A stretch of DNA of 64,000 nt, from the NCBI GenBank assembly GCA_032718475.1, contig JAUCBJ010000579.1, forward strand, positions 40,614 through 104,613, given 5' to 3'. This DNA is from Nemertoderma westbladi (lineage: Eukaryota; Xenacoelomorpha; Nemertodermatida; Nemertodermatidae). A program made the translations under genes and the position numbers. Shown here in pieces: positions 10,101-22,676 of this stretch (positions are counted from its first letter, which is position 1; the number at the start of each line of letters is the position of its first letter). The notes below the pieces were generated by a model, which saw only the letters and a program-made list of their open reading frames with translations, made no database searches and was not told the origin of the DNA.

Positions 10101-13100
10101 CGTGGATGGAGAAAGGGCAGGGAAGATTGCGTTACCGGTGGTGTGGCTGTACACGGGGATGGAGAAAGGGCAGGGAAGATTGCGTTACCGGTGGTGTGGC
10201 TGTACACGGGATGGAGAAAGGGCAGGGAAGATTGCGTTACCGGTGGTGTGGCTGTACACGGGGATGGAGAAAGGGCAGGGAAGATTGCGTTACCGGTGGT
10301 GTGGCTGTACACGGGGATGGAGAAAGGGCAGGGAAGATTGCGTTACAGGTGGTGTGGCTGTACACGTGGATGGAGAAAGGGCAGGGAAGATTGCGTTACA
10401 GGTGGTGTGGATGTACACGGGGATGGAGAAAGGGCAGGGAAGATTGCGTTACCGGTGGTGTGGCTGTACACGGGGATGGAGAAAGGGCAGGGAAGATTGC
10501 GTTACAGGTGGTGTGGCTGTACACGGGGATGGAGAAAGGGAAGGGAAGATTGCGTTACCGGTGGTGTGGCTGTACACGGGGATGGAGAAAGGGCAGGGAA
10601 GATTGCGTTACAGGTGGTGTGGCTGTACACGGGGATGGAGAAAGGGCAGGGAAGATTGCGTTACAGGTGGTGTGGCTGTACACGGGGATGGAGAAAGGGA
10701 AGGGAAGATTGCGTTACCGGTGGTGTGGCTGTACACGGGGATGGAGAAAGGGCAGGGAAGATTGCGTTACCGGTGGTGTGGCTGTACACGGGGATGGAGA
10801 AAGGGCAGGGAAGATTGCGTTACAGGTGGTGTGGAAGTACACGTGGATGGAGAAAGGGCAGGGAAGATTGCGTTACCGGTGGTGTGGCTGTACACGGGGA
10901 TGGAGAAAGGGCAGGGAAGATTGCGTTACCGGTGGTGTGGCTGTACACGGGGATGGAGAAAGGGAAGGGAAGATTGCGTTACCGGTGGTGTGGCTGTACA
11001 CGGGGATGGAGAAAGGGCAGGGAAGATTGCGTTACCGGTGGTGTGGCTGTACACGGGGATGGAGAAAGGGCAGGGAAGATTGCGTTACAGGTGGTGCGGA
11101 AGTACACGGGCCGGAGAAAGGGCTGGGAAGATTGCGTTACAGGTGGTGTGGCTGTACACGGAATGGAGAAAGGGCTGGGAAGATTGCGTTACAGGTGGTG
11201 TGGCTGTACACGGAATGGAGAAAGGGCTGGGAAGATTGCGTTACAGGTGGTGTGGCTGTACACGGAATGGAGAAAGGGCTGGGAAGATTGCGTTACCGGT
11301 GGTGTGGCTGTACACGGGGATGGAGAAAGGGCTGGGAAGATTGCGTTACCGGTGGTGTGGATGTACACGGAATGGAGAAAGGGAAGGGAAGATTGCGTTA
11401 CCGGTGGTGTGGCTGTACACGGGGATGGAGAAAGGGCAGGGAAGATTGCGTTACCGGTGGTGTGGCTGTACACGGGGATGGAGAAAGGGCAGGGAAGATT
11501 GCGTTACCGGTGGTGTGGCTGTACACGGGATGGAGAAAGGGCAGGGAAGATTGCGTTACAGGTGGTGTGGCTGTACACGGAATGGAGAAAGGGCTGGGAA
11601 GATTGCGTTACAGGTGGTGTGGCTGTACACGGGGATGGAGAAAGGGCAGGGAAGATTGCGTTACCGGTGGTGTGGCTGTACACGGGGATGGAGAAAGGGC
11701 AGGGAAGATTGCGTTACCGGTGGTGTGGCTGTACACGGGATGGAGAAAGGGCAGGGAAGATTGCGTTACAGGTGGTGTGGCTGTACACGGGACGGAGAAA
11801 GGGCAGGGAAGATTGCGTTACAGGTGGTGTGGATGTACACGGGGATGGAGAAAGGGCAGGGAAGATTGCGTTACAGGTGGTGTGGCTGTACACGGGGATG
11901 GAGAAAGGGCAGGGAAGATTGCGTTACAGGTGGTGTGGCTGTACACGGGGATGGAGAAAGGGCAGGGAAGATTGCGTTACAGGTGGTGTGGCTGTACACG
12001 GGATGGAGAAGGGGCAGGGAAGATTGCGTTACCGGTGGTGTGGATGTACACGGGGATGGAGAAAGGGCAGGGAAGATTGCGTTACCGGTGGTGTGGCTGT
12101 ACACGGGGATGGAGAAAGGGCAGGGAAGATTGCATTACAGGTGGTGTGGAAGTACACGGGGATGGAGAAAGGGCAGGGAAGATTGCGTTACAGGTGGTGT
12201 GGCTGTACACGGGGATGGAGAAAGGGCAGGGAAGATTGCGTTACAGGTGGTGTGCATGTACACGGGGATGGAGAAAGGGCAGGGAAGATTGCATTACAGG
12301 TGGTGTGGCTGTACGTACACGGGGATGGAGAAAGGGCAGGGAAGATTGCGTTACAGGTGGTGTGGCTGTACACGTGGATGGAGAAAGGGCAGGGAAGATT
12401 GCGTTACCGGTGGTGTGGCTGTACACGGGGATGGAGAAAGGGCAGGGAAGATTGCGTTACCGGTGGTGTGGCTGTACACGGGGATGGAGAAAGGGCAGGG
12501 AAGATTGCGTTAAGGTGGTGTGGATGTACACGGGATGGAGAAAGGGCAGGGAAGATTGCGTTACAGGTGGTGTGGCTGTACACGGGGATGGAGAAAGGGC
12601 AGGGAAGATTGCGTTACAGGTGGTATGGATGTACACGGGATGGAGAAAGGGAAGGGAAGATTGCGTTACAGGTGGTGTGGATGTACACGGGGATGGAGAA
12701 AGGGCAGGGAAGATTGCGTTACCGGTGGTGTGGCTGTACACGGGGATGGAGAAAGGGCAGGGAAGATTGCGTTACCGGTGGTGTGGATGTACACGGGTTG
12801 GAGAAAGGGCAGGGAAGATTGCGTTACAGGTGGTGTGGATGTACACGGAATGGAGAAAGGGCAGGGAAGATTCCGTCACAGGGGTGGTGTGGATGTACAC
12901 GGGATGGAGAAAGGGCAGGGAAGATTGCGTTACAGGTGGTGTGGATGTACACGGGGATGGAGAAGGGGCAGGGAAGATTGCGTTACCGGTGGTGTGGATG
13001 TACACGGGTTGGAGAAAGGGCAGGGAAGATTGCGTTACCGGTGGTGTGGCTGTACACGGGATGGAGAAAGGGCTGGGAAGATTGCGTTACCGGTGGTGTG

Positions 13101-16100
13101 GCTGTACACGGGATGGAGAAAGGGCAGGGAAGATTGCGTTACCGGTGGTGTGGCTGTACACGGGGATGGAGAAAGGGCAGGGAAGATTGCGTTACAGGTG
13201 GTGTGGCTGTACACGGGGATGGAGAAAGGGCAGGGAAGATTGCGTTACAGGTGGTGTGGCTGTACACGGGGATGGAGAAAGGGCAGGGAAGATTGCGTTA
13301 CAGGTGGTGTGGATGTACACGGGGATGGAGAAAGGGCAGGGAAGATTGCGTTACAGGTGGTGTGGCTGTACACGGGATGGAGAAAGGGCAGGGAAGATTG
13401 CGTTACCGGTGGTGTGGATGTACACGGGTTGGAGAAAGGGCAGGGAAGATTGCGTTACAGGTGGTGTGGATGTACACGGGGATGGAGAAAGGGCAGGGAA
13501 GATTGCGTTACCGGTGGTGTGGATGTACACGGGGATGGAGAAAGGGCAGGGAAGATTGCGTTACCGGTGGTGTGGATGTACACGGGGATGGAGAAAGGGC
13601 AGGGAAGATTGCGTTACCGGTGGTGTGGATGTACACGGGTTGGAGAAAGGGCAGGGAAGATTGCGTTACAGGTGGTGTGGCTGTACACGGAATGGAGAAA
13701 GGGCAGGGAAGATTCCGTCACAGGGGTGGTGTGGATGTACACGGGATGGAGAAAGGGCAGGGAAGATTGCGTTACAGGTGGTGTGGATGTACACGGGGAT
13801 GGAGAAAGGGCAGGGAAGATTGCGTTACCGGTGGTGTGGATGTACACGGGGATGGAGAAAGGGCAGGGAAGATTGCGTTACAGGTGGTATGGATGTACAC
13901 GGGATGGAGAAAGGGCAGGGAAGATTGCGTTACAGGTGGTGTGGCTGTACACGGGGATGGAGAAAGGGCAGGGAAGATTGCGTTAAGGTGGTGTGGCTGT
14001 ACACGGGGATGGAGAAAGGGCAGGGAAGATTGCGTTACAGGTGGTGTGGCTGTACACGGGATGGAGAAAGGGCAGGGAAGATTGCGTTACCGGTGGTGTG
14101 GATGTACACAGGTTGGAGAAAGGGCAGGGAAGATTGCGTTACAGGTGGTGTGGATGTACACGGGATGGAGAAAGGGCAGGGAAGATTGCGTTACAGGTGG
14201 TATGGATGTACACGGGATGGAGAAAGGGCAGGGAAGATTGCGTTACAGGTGGTATGGATGTACACGGGATGGAGAAAGGGCAGGGAAGATTGCGTTACAG
14301 GTGGTGTGGATGTACACGGGATGGAGAAAGGACAGGGAAGATTGCGTTACAGGTGGTGTGGATGTACACGGGATGGAGAAAGGGCAGGGAAGATTGCGTT
14401 ACAGGTGGTATGGATGTACACGGGATGGAGAAAGGGCAGGGAAGATTGCGTTACAGGTGGTGTGGATGTACACGGGATGGAGAAAGGACAGGGAAGATTG
14501 CGTTACAGGTGGTGTGGATGTACACGGGATGGAGAAAGGGCAGGGAAGATTGCGTTACAGGTGGTGTGGATGTACACGGGATGGAGAAAGGGCAGGGAAG
14601 ATTGCGTTACAGGTGGTATGGATGTACACGGGATGGAGAAAGGGCAGGGAAGATTGCGTTACAGGTGGTGTGGCTGTACACGGGATGGAGAAAGGACAGG
14701 GAAGATTGCGTTACAGGTGGTGTGGATGTACACGGGATGGAGAAAGGGCAGGGAAGATTGCGTTACAGGTGGTGTGGATGTACACGGGGATGGAGAAAGG
14801 GCAGGGAAGATTGCGTTACAGGTGGTGTGGATGTACACGGGGATGGAGAAAGGGCAGGGAAGATTGCGTTACAGGTGGTGTGGATGTACACGGGGATGGA
14901 GAAAGGGCAGGGAAGATTGCGTTACAGGTGGTGTGGATGTACACGGGATGGATAAAGGGCAGAGAAGATTGCGTTACAGGTGGTGTGGATGTACACGGGA
15001 TGGAGAAAGGGCAGGGAAGATTGCGTTACAGGTGGTGTGGATGTACACGGGATGGAGAAAGGGCAGGGAAGATTGCGTTACAAGTGGTGTGGATGTAAGT
15101 ACACGGGATGGAGAAAGGGCAGGGAAGATTGCGTTACAGGTGGTGTGGATGTACACGGGATGGAGAAAGGGCAGGGAAGATTGCGTTACAGGTGGTGTGG
15201 ATGTACACGGGATGGAGAAAGGGCAGGGAAGATTGCGTTAAGGTGGTGTGGATGTACACGGGGATGGATAAAGGGCAGAGAAGATTGCGTTACAGGTGGT
15301 GTGGATGTACACGGGGACGGAGAGAAAGGGCAGGGAAGATTGCGTTACAGGAGGTGTGGATGTACACGGGATGGAGAAAGGGCAGGGAAGATTGCGTTAC
15401 AAGTGGTGTGGAAGTACACGGGCCGGAGAAAGGGCAGGGAAGATCCCGTTACAGGTGGTGTGGAAGTACACGGGATGGAGAAAGGGCAGGGAAGATTGCG
15501 TTACAGGTGGTGTGGATGTACACGGGATGGAGAAAGGGCAGGGAAGATCCCGTTACAGGTGGTGTGGAAGTACACGGGATGGAGAAAGGGCAGGGAAGAT
15601 TGCGTTACAGGTGGTGTGGATGTACACGGGATGGAGAAAGGGCAGGGAAGATTGCGTTACAGGTGGTGTGGAAGTACACGGGCCGGAGAAAGGGCAGGGA
15701 AGATCCCGTTACAGGTGGTGTGGAAGTACACGGGATGGAGAAAGGGCAGGGAAGATTGCGTTACAGGTGGTGTGGATGTACACGGGATGGAGAAAGGGCA
15801 GGGAAGATTGCGTTACAGGTGGTGTGGATGTACACGGGATGGATAAAGGGCAGGGAAGATTCCGTTACAGGTGGTCTGGATGTTCACGGGATGGAGAAAG
15901 GGCAGGGAAGATTGCGTTACAGTTGGTGTGGATGTACACGGGATGGAGAAAGGGCAGGGAAGATTGCGTTACAGGTGGTGTGGATGTACACGGGATGGAG
16001 AAAGGGCAGGGAAGATTCCGTTACAGGGGTGGTGTGGCTGTACACGGGGATGGAGAAAGGGCAGGGAAGATTGCGTTACAGGTGGTGTGGATGTACACGG

Positions 16101-18779
16101 GATGGAGAAAGGGCAGGGAAGATTGCGTTACAGGTGGTGTGGATGTACACGGGATGGAGAAAGGGCAGGGAAGATCCCGTTACAGGTGGTGTGGAAGTAC
16201 ACGGGATGGAGAAAGGGCAGGGAAGATTGCGTTACAGGTGGTGTGGATGTACACGGGATGGAGAAAGGGCAGGGAAGATTGCGTTACAGGTGGTGTGGAA
16301 GTACACGGGCCGGAGAAAGGGCAGGGAAGATCCCGTTACAGGTGGTGTGGAAGTACACGGGATGGAGAAAGGGCAGGGAAGATTGCGTTACAGGTGGTGT
16401 GGATGTACACGGGATGGAGAAAGGGCAGGGAAGATTGCGTTACAGGTGGTGTGGATGTACACGGGATGGATAAAGGGCAGGGAAGATTCCGTTACAGGTG
16501 GTCTGGATGTTCACGGGATGGAGAAAGGGCAGGGAAGATTGCGTTACAGTTGGTGTGGATGTACACGGGATGGAGAAAGGGCAGGGAAGATTGCGTTACA
16601 GGTGGTGTGGATGTACACGGGATGGAGAAAGGGCAGGGAAGATTCCGTTACAGGGGTGGTGTGGCTGTACACGGGGATGGAGAAAGGGCAGGGAAGATTG
16701 CGTTACAGGTGGTGTGGATGTACACGGGATGGAGAAAGGGCAGGGAAGATTGCGTTACAGGTGGTGTGGCTGTACACGGGATGGAGAAAGGGCAGGGAAG
16801 ATTGCGTTACAGGTGGTGTGGATGTACACGGGATGGAGAAAGGGCAGGGAAGATTGCGTTACAGGTGGTGTGGATGTACACGGGATGGAGAAAGGGCAGG
16901 GAAGATTCCGTTACAGGGGTGGTGTGGCTGTACACAGGGATGGAGAATGGGCAGGGAAGATTGCGTTACAGGGGGTGTGGAAGTACACGGGACGGAGAAA
17001 GGGCAGGGAAGATCCCGTTACAGGTGGTGTGGATGTACACGGGTTGGAGAAAGGGTAGGGAAGATTCCGTTACAGGTGGTGTGGATGTACACGGGTTGGA
17101 GAAAGGGCAGGGAAGATTGCGTTACCGGTGGTGTGGATGTACACGGGATGGAGAAAGGGCAGGGAAGATTGCGTTACAGGTGGTGTGGATGTACACGGGG
17201 ATGGAGAAAGGGCAGGGAAGATCCCGTTACAGGTGGTGTGGATGTACACGGGATGGAGAAAGGGCAGGGAAGATTGCGTTACAGGTGGTGTGGATGTACA
17301 CGGGGATGGAGAAAGGGCAGGGAAGATCCCGTTACAGGTGGTGTGGATGTACACGGGTTGGAGAAAGGGCAGGGAAGATTGCGTTACAGGTGGTGTGGAT
17401 GTACACGGGATGGAGAAAGGGCAGGGAAGATTGCGTTACAGGTGGTGTGGATGTACACGGGGATGGAGAAAGGGCAGGGAAGATCCCGTTACAGGTGGTG
17501 TGGATGTACACGGGTTGGAGAAAGGGCAGGGAAGATTCCGTTACAGGTGGTGTGGATGTACACGGGTTGGAGAAAGGGCAGGGAAGATTGCGTTACCGGT
17601 GGTGTGGATGTACACGGGATGGAGAAAGGGCAGGGAAGATTGCGTTACAGGTGGTGTGGATGTACACGGGGATGGAGAAAGGGCAGGGAAGATCCTGTTA
17701 CAGGTGGTGTGGATGTACACGGGATGGAGAAAGGGCAGGGAAGATTGCGTTACAAGTGGTGTGGATGTAAGTACACGGGATGGAGAAAGGGCAGGGAAGA
17801 TTGCGTTACAGGTGGTGTGGATGTACACGGGATGGAGAAAGGGCAGGGAAGATTGCGTTACAGGTGGTGTGGATGTACACGGGATGGATAAAGGGCAGGG
17901 AAGATTCCGTTACAGGTGGTCTGGATGTTCACGGGATGGAGAAAGGGCAGGGAAGATTGCGTTACAGTTGGTGTGGATGTACACGGGATGGAGAAAGGGC
18001 AGGGAAGATTGCGTTACAGGTGGTGTGGATGTACACGGGATGGAGAAAGGGCAGGGAAGATTCCGTTACCGGTGGTGTGGCTGTACACGGGATGGAGAAA
18101 GGGCAGGGAAGATTGCGTTACAGGTGGTGTGGATGTACACGGGATGGAGAAAGGGCAGGGAAGATTGCGTTACAGGTGGTGTGGATGTACACGGGATGGA
18201 TAAAGGGCAGGGAAGATTCCGTTACAGGTGGTCTGGATGTTCACGGGATGGAGAAAGGGCAGGGAAGATTGCGTTACATGTGGTGTGGATGTACACGGGA
18301 TGGATAAAGGGCAGGGAAGATTCCGTTACAGGTGGTCTGGATGTTCACGGGATGGAGAAAGGGCAGGGAAGATTCCGTTACAGGTGGTCTGGATGTTCAC
18401 GGGATGGAGAAAGGGCAGGGAAGATTACGTTACAGGTGGTGTGGATGTACACGGGATGGAGAAAGGGCAGGGAAGATTCCGTTACAGGGGTGGTGTGGAT
18501 GTACACGGGATGGAGAAAGGGCAGGGAAGATTGCGTTACAGGTGGTGTGGATGTACACGGGATGGAGAAAGGGCAGGGAAGATTGCGTTACAGGTGGTGT
18601 GGATGTACACGGGATGGAGAAAGGGCAGGGAAGATTCCGTTACAGGGGTGGTGTGGATGTACACGGGATGGAGAAAGGGCAGGGAAGATTGCGTTACAGG
18701 TGGTGTGGCTGTACACAGGGATGGAGAATGGGCAGGGAAGATTGCGTTACAGGGGGTGTGGAAGTACACGGGACGGAGA

Positions 18780-19583
18780 AAGGGCAGGGAAGATCCCGTT
18801 ACAGGTGGTGTGGAAGTACACGGGACGGAGAAAGGGCAGGGAAGATTCCGTTACAGGTGGTGTGGATGTACACGGGGATGGAGAAAGGGCAGGGAAGATT
18901 GCGTTACAGGTGGTGTGGCTGTACAAGGGGATGGAGAAAGGGCAGGGAAGATTGCGTTACAGGGGTGTGGAAGTACACGGGACGGAGAAAGGGCAGGGAA
19001 GATTCCGTTACAGGTGGTGTGGAAGTACACGGGACGGAGAAAGGGCAGGGAAGATTCCGTTACAGGTGGTGTGGATGTTCACGGGGATGGAGAAAGGGCA
19101 GAGAAGATTGCGTAACAGGTGGTGTGGATGTACACGGGGTGGAGAAAGGGCAGGGAAGATTGCGTTACAGGTGGTGTGCATGTACACGGGATGGAGAAAG
19201 GGCAGGGAAGATTGCGTTACAGGTGGTGTGGATGTACACGGGATGGAGAAAGGGCAGGGAAGATTGCGTTAGAGGTGGTGTGGATGTACACGGGGACGGA
19301 GAAAGGACAGGGAAGATTGCGTTACAGGTGGTGTGGATGTACACGGGATGGAGAAAGGGCAGGGAAGATTCCGTTACAGGGGTGGTGTGGCTGTACACAG
19401 GGATGGAGAATGGGCAGGGAAGATTGCGTTACAGGGGGTGTGGAAGTACACGGGCCGGAGAAAGGGCAGGGAAGATCCCGTTACAGGTGGTGTGGAAGTA
19501 CACGGGACGGAGAAAGGGCAGGGAAGATTCCGTTACAGGTGGTGTGGATGTACACGGGATGGAGAAAGGGCAGGGAAGATTCC
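18780..19583. repeat. Left copy of a segmental duplication inside A3 (offset 3,093 bp)
   Basis: A block with several private variants (GCTGTACAAGGGG, CGTAACAGG, GTGTGCATGTACACGG, GGAGAATGGGCAGGG) recurs 3,093 bp downstream at about 21873-22676. For example CGTAACAGG is at 19111 and 22204. I saw one substitution inside the block (GGGCAGGG versus GGGCATGG at about 22509). The left limit is approximate; on the right the copies diverge after about 19583. Confidence 0.8.
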
Positions 19584-21872
19584 GTTACAGGTGGTGTGGA
19601 TGTACACGGGGATGGAGAAAGGGCAGGGAAGATTGCGTTACAGGTGGTGTGGATGTACACGGGATGGAGAAAGGGCAGGGAAGATTGCGTTACAGGTGGT
19701 GTGGAAGTACACGGGGATGGAGAAAGGGCAGGGAAGATTGCGTTACAAGTGGTGTGGAAGTACACGGGCCGGAGAAAGGGCAGGGAAGATTGCGTTACAG
19801 GTGGTGTGGATGTACACGGGATGGAGAAAGGGCAGGGAAGATTGCGTTACAGGTGGTGTGGAAGTACACGGGGATGGAGAAAGGGCAGGGAAGATCCCGT
19901 TACAGGTGGTGTGGAAGTACACGGGATGGAGAAAGGGCAGGTAAGATTGCGTTACAGGTGGTGTGGAAGTACACGTGGATGGAGAAAGGGCAGGGAAGAT
20001 TGCGTTACCGGTGGTGTGGCTGTACACGGGATGGAGAAAGGGCAGGGAAGATTGCGTTACAGGTGGTGTGGATGTACACGGGATGGAGAAAGGGCAGGGA
20101 AGATTGCGTTAGAGGTGGTGTGGATGTACACGGGATGGAGAAAGGACAGGGAAGATTGCGTTACAGGTGGTGTGGATGTACACGGGATGGAGAAAGGGCA
20201 GGGAAGATTGCGTTACAGGTGGTGTGGCTGTACACAGGGATGGAGAATGGGCAGGGAAGATTGCGTTACAGGGGGTGTGGAAGTACACGGGCCGGAGAAA
20301 GGGCAGGGAAGATCCCGTTACAGGTGGTGTGGAAGTACACGGGACGGAGAAAGGGCAGGGAAGATTCCGTTACAGGTGGTGTGGATGTACACGGGGATGG
20401 AGAAAGGGCAGGGAAGATTGCGTTACAGGTGGTGTGGCTGTACACGGGGATGGAGAAAGGGCAGGGAAGATTCCGTTACAGGTGGTGTGGAAGTACACGG
20501 GCCGGAGAAAGGGCAGGGAAGATCCCGTTACAGGTGGTGTGGAAGTACACGGGACGGAGAAAGGGCAGGGAAGATTCCGTTACAGGTGGTGTGGATGTAC
20601 ACGGGGATGGAGAAAGGGCAGGGAAGATTGCGTTACAGGTGGTGTGGCTATATACGGGGACGGAGAAAGGGCAGGGAAGATTCCGTTACAGGTGGTGTGG
20701 ATGTACACGGGGATGGAGAAAGGGCAGGGACGATTGCGTTACAGGTGGTGTGGAAGTACACGGGATGGAGAAAGGGCAGGGAAGTTTGCGTTACAGGTGG
20801 TGTGGATGTACACGGGATGGAGAAAGGGCAGGGAAGATTGCGTTACAGGTGGTGTGGAAGTACACGGGATGGAGAAAGGGCAGGGAAGTTTGCGTTACAG
20901 GTGGTGTGGATGTACACGGGATGGAGAAAGGGCAGGGAAGATTGCGTTACAGGTGGTGTGGAAGTACACGGGATGGAGAAAGGGCAGGGAAGATTCCGTT
21001 ACAGGTGGTGTGGATGTACACGGGATGGAGAAAGGGCAGGGAAGATTGCGTTACAGGTGGTGTGGAAGTACACGGGATGGAGAAAGGGCAGGGAAGATTG
21101 CGTTACAGGTGGTGTGGAAGTACACGGGATGGAGAAAGGGCAGGGAAGTTTGCGTTACAGGTGGTGTGGATGTACACGGGATGGAGAAAGGGCAGGGAAG
21201 ATTGCGTTACAGGTGGTGTGGAAGTACACGGGATGGAGAAAGGGCAGGGAAGTTTGCGTTACAGGTGGTGTGGATGTACACGGGATGGAGAAAGGGCAGG
21301 GAAGATTGCGTTACAGGTGGTGTGGAAGTACACGGGATGGAGAAAGGGCAGGGAAGTTTGCGTTACAGGTGGTGTGGCTATATACGGGGATGGAGAAAGG
21401 GCAGGGAAGATTGCGTTACAGGTGGTGTGGAAGTACACGGGACGGAGAAAGGGCAGGGAAGATTGCGTTACAGGTGGTGTGGCTGTACACGGGACGGAGA
21501 AAGGGCAGGGAAGATTGCGTTAGAGGTGGTGTGGATGTACACGGGGACGGAGAAAGGGCAGGGAAGATTGCGTTACAGGTGGTGTGGAAGTACACGGGGA
21601 CGGAGAAAGGGCAGGGAAGATTGCGTTACAGGTGGTGTGGAAGTACACGGGGACGGAGAAAGGGCAGGGAAGATTGCGTTACAGGTGGTGTGGAAGTACA
21701 CGGGGACGGAGAGAAAGGGCAGGGAAGATTGCGTTACAGGTGGTGTGGCTGTACACAGGGATGGAGAATGGGCAGGGAAGATTGCGTTACAGGTGGTGTG
21801 GCTGTACACGGGACGGAGAAAGGGCAGGGAAGATTGCGTTAGAGGTGGTGTGGATGTACACGGGGACGGAGA

Positions 21873-22676
21873 AAGGGCAGGGAAGATCCCGTTACAGGTG
21901 GTGTGGAAGTACACGGGACGGAGAAAGGGCAGGGAAGATTCCGTTACAGGTGGTGTGGATGTACACGGGGATGGAGAAAGGGCAGGGAAGATTGCGTTAC
22001 AGGTGGTGTGGCTGTACAAGGGGATGGAGAAAGGGCAGGGAAGATTGCGTTACAGGGGTGTGGAAGTACACGGGACGGAGAAAGGGCAGGGAAGATTCCG
22101 TTACAGGTGGTGTGGAAGTACACGGGACGGAGAAAGGGCAGGGAAGATTCCGTTACAGGTGGTGTGGATGTTCACGGGGATGGAGAAAGGGCAGAGAAGA
22201 TTGCGTAACAGGTGGTGTGGATGTACACGGGGTGGAGAAAGGGCAGGGAAGATTGCGTTACAGGTGGTGTGCATGTACACGGGATGGAGAAAGGGCAGGG
22301 AAGATTGCGTTACAGGTGGTGTGGATGTACACGGGATGGAGAAAGGGCAGGGAAGATTGCGTTAGAGGTGGTGTGGATGTACACGGGGACGGAGAAAGGA
22401 CAGGGAAGATTGCGTTACAGGTGGTGTGGATGTACACGGGATGGAGAAAGGGCAGGGAAGATTCCGTTACAGGGGTGGTGTGGCTGTACACAGGGATGGA
22501 GAATGGGCATGGAAGATTGCGTTACAGGGGGTGTGGAAGTACACGGGCCGGAGAAAGGGCAGGGAAGATCCCGTTACAGGTGGTGTGGAAGTACACGGGA
22601 CGGAGAAAGGGCAGGGAAGATTCCGTTACAGGTGGTGTGGATGTACACGGGATGGAGAAAGGGCAGGGAAGATTGC
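21873..22676. repeat. Right copy of the 3,093-bp-offset duplication inside A3
   Basis: Partner of the block at about 18780-19583, carrying the same set of private variants in the same order. It shows that A3 expanded by copying stretches of many units at once. Confidence 0.8.
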
